From: Acuticoccus sp051016205
GTDB lineage: Bacteria > Pseudomonadota > Alphaproteobacteria > Rhizobiales > Amorphaceae
Direction of reading: 5' to 3'
Length of the DNA stretch: 64,000 nucleotides
Assembly (NCBI GenBank): GCA_051016205.1
Contig: CP136534.1
Coordinates: 1,922,001 to 1,986,000 of the forward strand
Positions within the stretch are counted from its first letter, which is position 1. The number at the start of each line of letters is the position of its first letter. Shown here piece by piece: positions 61,059 to 64,000 of the stretch. The notes beneath the pieces were generated by a model, which was not told the origin of the DNA, searched no databases, and saw only the letters and a program-made list of their open reading frames with translations. The position numbers and the translations under genes were made by a program.

Positions 61059-61127
61059 TCGGGCGGTGCGGATCTGCCATGCTCACCTGCCGTCCCGCGG
61101 ACCCTCGCGGCGCGCTAAGGTTTTCCG

Positions 61128-61736
61128 ATGCCTGCCGTCGCAAGCCTTGATGTTCTGGTGGCGCTCTTCCTGTTCGCCTTTGCCGCCTCGGTGACGCCGG
61201 GGCCCAACAACGTCATGCTCGCGTCCTCGGGGGCAACGTTCGGGCTGCGGCGCACGGTGCCGCACATTTTGGGTATCATCATCGGCTTTCCGCTGATGAT
61301 CTTTTCCATCACGCTGGGTTTGGGGGAGGTGTTTCGCACCGAGCCTGCCCTGCAAAAAGCCATCGCCTGGATCGGCTTCACGGTGATGATGTGGCTTGCC
61401 TGGCGGATCGCGCGCCAGCACGCCACCGCCAACAAGGCAGCCGCACAGCCACTGGGGTTTTTCGGAGCAGCGTTGTTTCAGTGGGTGAACCCCAAAGCCT
61501 GGGTGGCGTGCATCGCTGTAGCCGCCACCTACGCAACGGGTGTCGCGCCTTTGGCAGAGGCGGTGATCATCGCTCTGGTGTTCGTTGTGGCAGGCTCGCT
61601 GTCGTGCACCACATGGGCGGGGTTCGGCGCAGCGCTCGGCCGCTTCTTGGGGGATGGTCGCCGGCTCAGCGTCTTCAACGGAGCCATGGGTGCCCTCCTG
61701 GCCCTTTCAGCACTTTGGCTTGTGATTGAGGGGTGA
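61128..61736 (+). CDS. LysE-family amino-acid exporter, paralogue 4
   Basis: The 202-residue protein shares VTPGPNNVMLASSGATFG, PHILGIIIGFPLMIFSI and QWVNPKAWVACIA with paralogue 3, which it follows by 69 bp. The preserved frames and differing flanks suggest two functional, diverging exporters. No LysR/Lrp regulator is adjacent. Confidence 0.9.
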   Translation: MPAVASLDVLVALFLFAFAASVTPGPNNVMLASSGATFGLRRTVPHILGIIIGFPLMIFSITLGLGEVFRTEPALQKAIAWIGFTVMMWLAWRIARQHATANKAAAQPLGFFGAALFQWVNPKAWVACIAVAATYATGVAPLAEAVIIALVFVVAGSLSCTTWAGFGAALGRFLGDGRRLSVFNGAMGALLALSALWLVIEG

Positions 61737-61758
61737 TTGCGGGCACAGTCGCGCCGCC

Positions 61759-62976
61759 ATGTTCATCGAAAAGTCCCCCTTTGAGCGCCTGCGCGCCCTC
61801 ATTGCCGACATTGAGCCCAAAGAGGCGCTCGTCGACCTTTCCGTCGGGGGCCCGAAGCATGCGCCGCCCCCGTTCGTGACCGAGGTCATCGTGCAAAACG
61901 CGGCAAGCTTCGGCGCCTACCCTTTGATTGGCGGGACGGCTGACTTCCAAAGGGCGGTGCACGATTGGATCGACAGGCGTTACCAACTGAACGGCTGGTT
62001 CAAGGAGAGCGGCGCTGTGCTGCCGTTGAGCGGCAGCCGCGAGGGGCTGTTCCTGACCGCTGTCAGCGCCCGCGACCTTGCTGGTAAGGCAAACCCTGCG
62101 CTCGTTTTCGCAAACCCTTTCTACCAGGCCTATCCGGCGGCCGCCCATGCCATCGGCGCACGCTCGGTCCCTGTGGCGGCGTACAACGGTGTGCTGCCGG
62201 ACTGGGAGAGTGTGCCCCAGGCCGTGCTTGAGGATGCCGTGGCGTGGATCATCGCTTCGCCCAGCAACCCCGAAGGCGTGTCGGCCACCGTTTCGGACTG
62301 GCACGCCCTCTTCGACAGGGCCGAGCGGTACGGCTTCTTCATCTTCGCTGACGAATGCTACAGCGAGCTCTACCGCGAGAGTGGGCCTGCGCCTGCGGGT
62401 GCGCTTGAGGCGGCGCGGTCCCGCCCGTCCATCCTGAAGCAACTTTTCGTCTTCAACTCACTGTCGAAGCGATCGAACCTTCCCGGGCTCCGCGCAGGCT
62501 TTGTGGCCGGTCACCCCGAAACAATTGCGGCAGTGCGTGATTTTCGCAACCAGGTGGGGCCACAAGTTCCTGGCCCCCTTCAGGCGGCCGCTGCCGCGGT
62601 CTTCGACGACGAGGCGCACGTGGTCGAAAACCGGCGCCTTTATGACCAAAAGTTCGCGGATGCTGCGGCGATCCTGGGTCCTCGCTTCGGTCCCGTCACC
62701 CCTGATGCAGGCTTCTTCCTGTGGCTCCCCGTCATGGGCGATGACGTTGATGTGGTGCGCCTTTTGTGGGCCGAGGCGGGGGTGAGGGCCGTGCCCGGCA
62801 GTTACCTCGCCTTAACGCCCGACGGGCAGAAAAACCCTGGACGAGGCTTTGTACGTCTTGCGCTCGTCGCGGACGCCGCCGTGACAAGACAGGCGCTGCA
62901 ACGCGTCTCGTCCGTGTTCGAGCGGGGGTTATGCCGTGAGCGTGTTGCGTTTGAGAGCGTTGGAAGCCGTCCTTGA
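61759..62976 (+). CDS. Class I/II PLP aminotransferase, DapC-like
   Basis: The 405-residue protein is a fold-type I aminotransferase. It has VDLSVGGPKHAPPPF near the N-terminus, ASPSNPEGV, FADECYSELY and the PLP lysine in NSLSKRSNLPGLRAGF. Similarity in the N-terminal and catalytic segments points to N-succinyldiaminopimelate aminotransferase (DapC) of lysine/peptidoglycan synthesis. An aminotransferase directly before ftsK is a recurring order in Hyphomicrobiales. ATG 61759 lacks a clear ribosome-binding site. The ftsK start lies inside its last 41 bp. Confidence 0.85.
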   Translation: MFIEKSPFERLRALIADIEPKEALVDLSVGGPKHAPPPFVTEVIVQNAASFGAYPLIGGTADFQRAVHDWIDRRYQLNGWFKESGAVLPLSGSREGLFLTAVSARDLAGKANPALVFANPFYQAYPAAAHAIGARSVPVAAYNGVLPDWESVPQAVLEDAVAWIIASPSNPEGVSATVSDWHALFDRAERYGFFIFADECYSELYRESGPAPAGALEAARSRPSILKQLFVFNSLSKRSNLPGLRAGFVAGHPETIAAVRDFRNQVGPQVPGPLQAAAAAVFDDEAHVVENRRLYDQKFADAAAILGPRFGPVTPDAGFFLWLPVMGDDVDVVRLLWAEAGVRAVPGSYLALTPDGQKNPGRGFVRLALVADAAVTRQALQRVSSVFERGLCRERVAFESVGSRP

Positions 62977-64000
62977 CGATCCGTCTGTCCTATTTGCACG
63001 ACGGGCCGTCAGTACACTCCTAGGCATCCTTCTGATTGGCTTGGGGGCAGCGTTGGCAGCAGCGCTTGCCACGTGGACCGTGACGGACCCGAGCCTCACC
63101 CACGCCACATCGGCGCCTGTCCAAAACATCATGGGCGTTCCGGGTGCGGCCTTTGCCGACCCGGCGATGCAGCTCTTCGGCCTTGCCGCGCCACTCTTGG
63201 TGGCGCCACTGCCGATCTGGGGCTACCGCTTGATTGCGGGGCGGCCCCTTGGCCTGTCCTTCGGGCGGGTCGGTGCGGGGGTTGCTGCCCTCTTCCTCGC
63301 GCCTGGCTTCTTCAACGCCTTTCCTGTGACCGAGGCGTGGCCGCTGCCCATGGGGCTTGGCGGGGTGATTGGCGGCTCAGTGGATGGGCTGGTCGCTGGC
63401 ATCTTCGGCGTTCGCTCAGGGACTGTGAGTGGGTTCGTGGGCGGTCTCTTCGGCGTGGGGGCAGTGTTTTGCCTTCTGGTCGCCGTCAGGCCGCCGCGGC
63501 GCAGACCCTCCGACCTTGATGGGGGCCTCAGGATCCGCCGCCAGTTCGACGATGGCGCTGACGAATACGGCCTCGACGAGACGGACACCTATGAGGAGTC
63601 GGGCGGTCGGCTTGCCGCCTGGCGTGGCGCCATCGCCCACCACAGCCTTGCCCTGCGCGCCCGCCTTCGTGCCGAGCCTAAGGAGCGCAAGGCTCCTGGC
63701 GGTCTGCGCGATGCTCTTGCCCGCAGCGGCGGCGAGGACCGTGATGAGCAGGACATTTACCGTGCCCGCAGACGCATGGCCGCAGCGGCCCCGTCCTTCG
63801 AGGACGAATTGCCTTTGATGCCGGCAGAGCCTGTGCCCTCCCGCGCCGCGGCGCCCCGCTCGCAACAGGCCGCTGCACGGCCTGAGGCTCGCCGCTCATT
63901 ACCGCCCCGCAGGCCAGAGCCCGAGGAGCCTGTTGCCCGCGGCACGCTCACTTTCCCCAAGACAACGCGCGGGCCCGCCGCGCACATTCTGGCGCGCCAA
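62936..64000 (+). CDS. ftsK: DNA translocase FtsK (partial, N-terminal membrane and linker region)
   Basis: An open frame of 355 codons starts at GTG 62936 (GGGGG 7 nt upstream) and runs off the right edge. It contains four hydrophobic segments (about 22-45, 68-88, 95-115, 150-175), the FtsK 4TM membrane domain, followed by a charged, Pro/Ala/Arg-rich linker. The motor and gamma domains lie beyond the window. FtsK anchors at the septum and pumps chromosome termini. It overlaps the aminotransferase gene by 41 bp, so the two are probably co-transcribed. Confidence 0.87.
   Translation, partial: MSVLRLRALEAVLDDPSVLFARRAVSTLLGILLIGLGAALAAALATWTVTDPSLTHATSAPVQNIMGVPGAAFADPAMQLFGLAAPLLVAPLPIWGYRLIAGRPLGLSFGRVGAGVAALFLAPGFFNAFPVTEAWPLPMGLGGVIGGSVDGLVAGIFGVRSGTVSGFVGGLFGVGAVFCLLVAVRPPRRRPSDLDGGLRIRRQFDDGADEYGLDETDTYEESGGRLAAWRGAIAHHSLALRARLRAEPKERKAPGGLRDALARSGGEDRDEQDIYRARRRMAAAAPSFEDELPLMPAEPVPSRAAAPRSQQAAARPEARRSLPPRRPEPEEPVARGTLTFPKTTRGPAAHILARQ

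Noticed and set aside
1..64000. CRISPR array, prophage, insertion sequence or toxin-antitoxin system
   Set aside because: No regularly spaced repeats, transposase or integrase motifs, or paired small toxin/antitoxin genes were recognised on either strand.

Overview
The window is a GC-rich, gene-dense bacterial chromosome segment, almost certainly from an alphaproteobacterium of the Hyphomicrobiales (Rhizobiales) type. The markers are a CcrM-type adenine methyltransferase, a very large NAD-glutamate dehydrogenase, an ATP12 chaperone gene, a single bifunctional Rsh, an LdtR/L,D-transpeptidase pair, and an aminotransferase-ftsK junction. I saw no tRNA, rRNA, CRISPR array, prophage, transposase or integrase, so most of the window reads as core chromosome with catabolic inserts. 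Both window edges cut genes: a LysR regulator on the left and ftsK on the right.

Layout. 1-8.3 kb: a catabolic island with a divergent LysR gene, a Rieske oxygenase of the betaine-demethylase type, its ferredoxin reductase, a dimethylglycine/N-methylproline-demethylase-like flavoprotein and a TctCBA tripartite tricarboxylate transporter. 8.3-14.5 kb: ccrM and NAD-GDH. 14.6-16.5 kb: an AhpD-like protein, a small membrane protein and leuD. 16.7-20.6 kb: acylphosphatase and propionyl-CoA carboxylase (pccA, pccB). 20.8-28.8 kb: a long minus-strand housekeeping block (ATP12 chaperone, HAD phosphatase, era, rnc, lepB, acpS, DUF2062 protein, rsh, rpoZ). 29-30.4 kb: a NYN-domain protein and a family-5 uracil-DNA glycosylase. 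30.5-34.5 kb: DinB-like protein and a capsule-export set (OPX lipoprotein, KpsE-like, and a KpsT-like ATPase with degraded motifs) without a KpsM permease. 34.6-40 kb: a complete Liv-type ABC transporter with a ketopantoate-reductase-like gene inside it. 40.4-45.5 kb: paaG-like, paaI-like, recO, a SOUL protein and parC. 45.8-50.9 kb: bpt, an SLC13 permease with RCK_C domains, threonine ammonia-lyase and hemB. 51-55.2 kb: a valine-degradation operon. 55.5-57.6 kb: ldtR and an L,D-transpeptidase. 57.6-58.9 kb: a glycosyltransferase behind an AT-rich promoter region. 59-61.7 kb: four LysE-family exporters. 61.8-64 kb: a DapC-like aminotransferase and the start of ftsK.

How it fits together. Branched-chain amino acid and propionyl-CoA metabolism recurs: Liv uptake, LeuD, threonine ammonia-lyase, the isobutyryl-CoA to 3-hydroxyisobutyrate steps, and propionyl-CoA carboxylase. 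A cell-cycle/envelope theme (ccrM, ldtR, ftsK, parC) is supported by two candidate CtrA boxes, upstream of ccrM and of ldtR. The least conventional parts are the demethylase cluster paired with a TTT transporter, the capsule-export set with a motif-poor ATPase and no permease, and a modular palindromic repeat in two convergent intergenic spaces. None of these is proven to be a new system from sequence alone.
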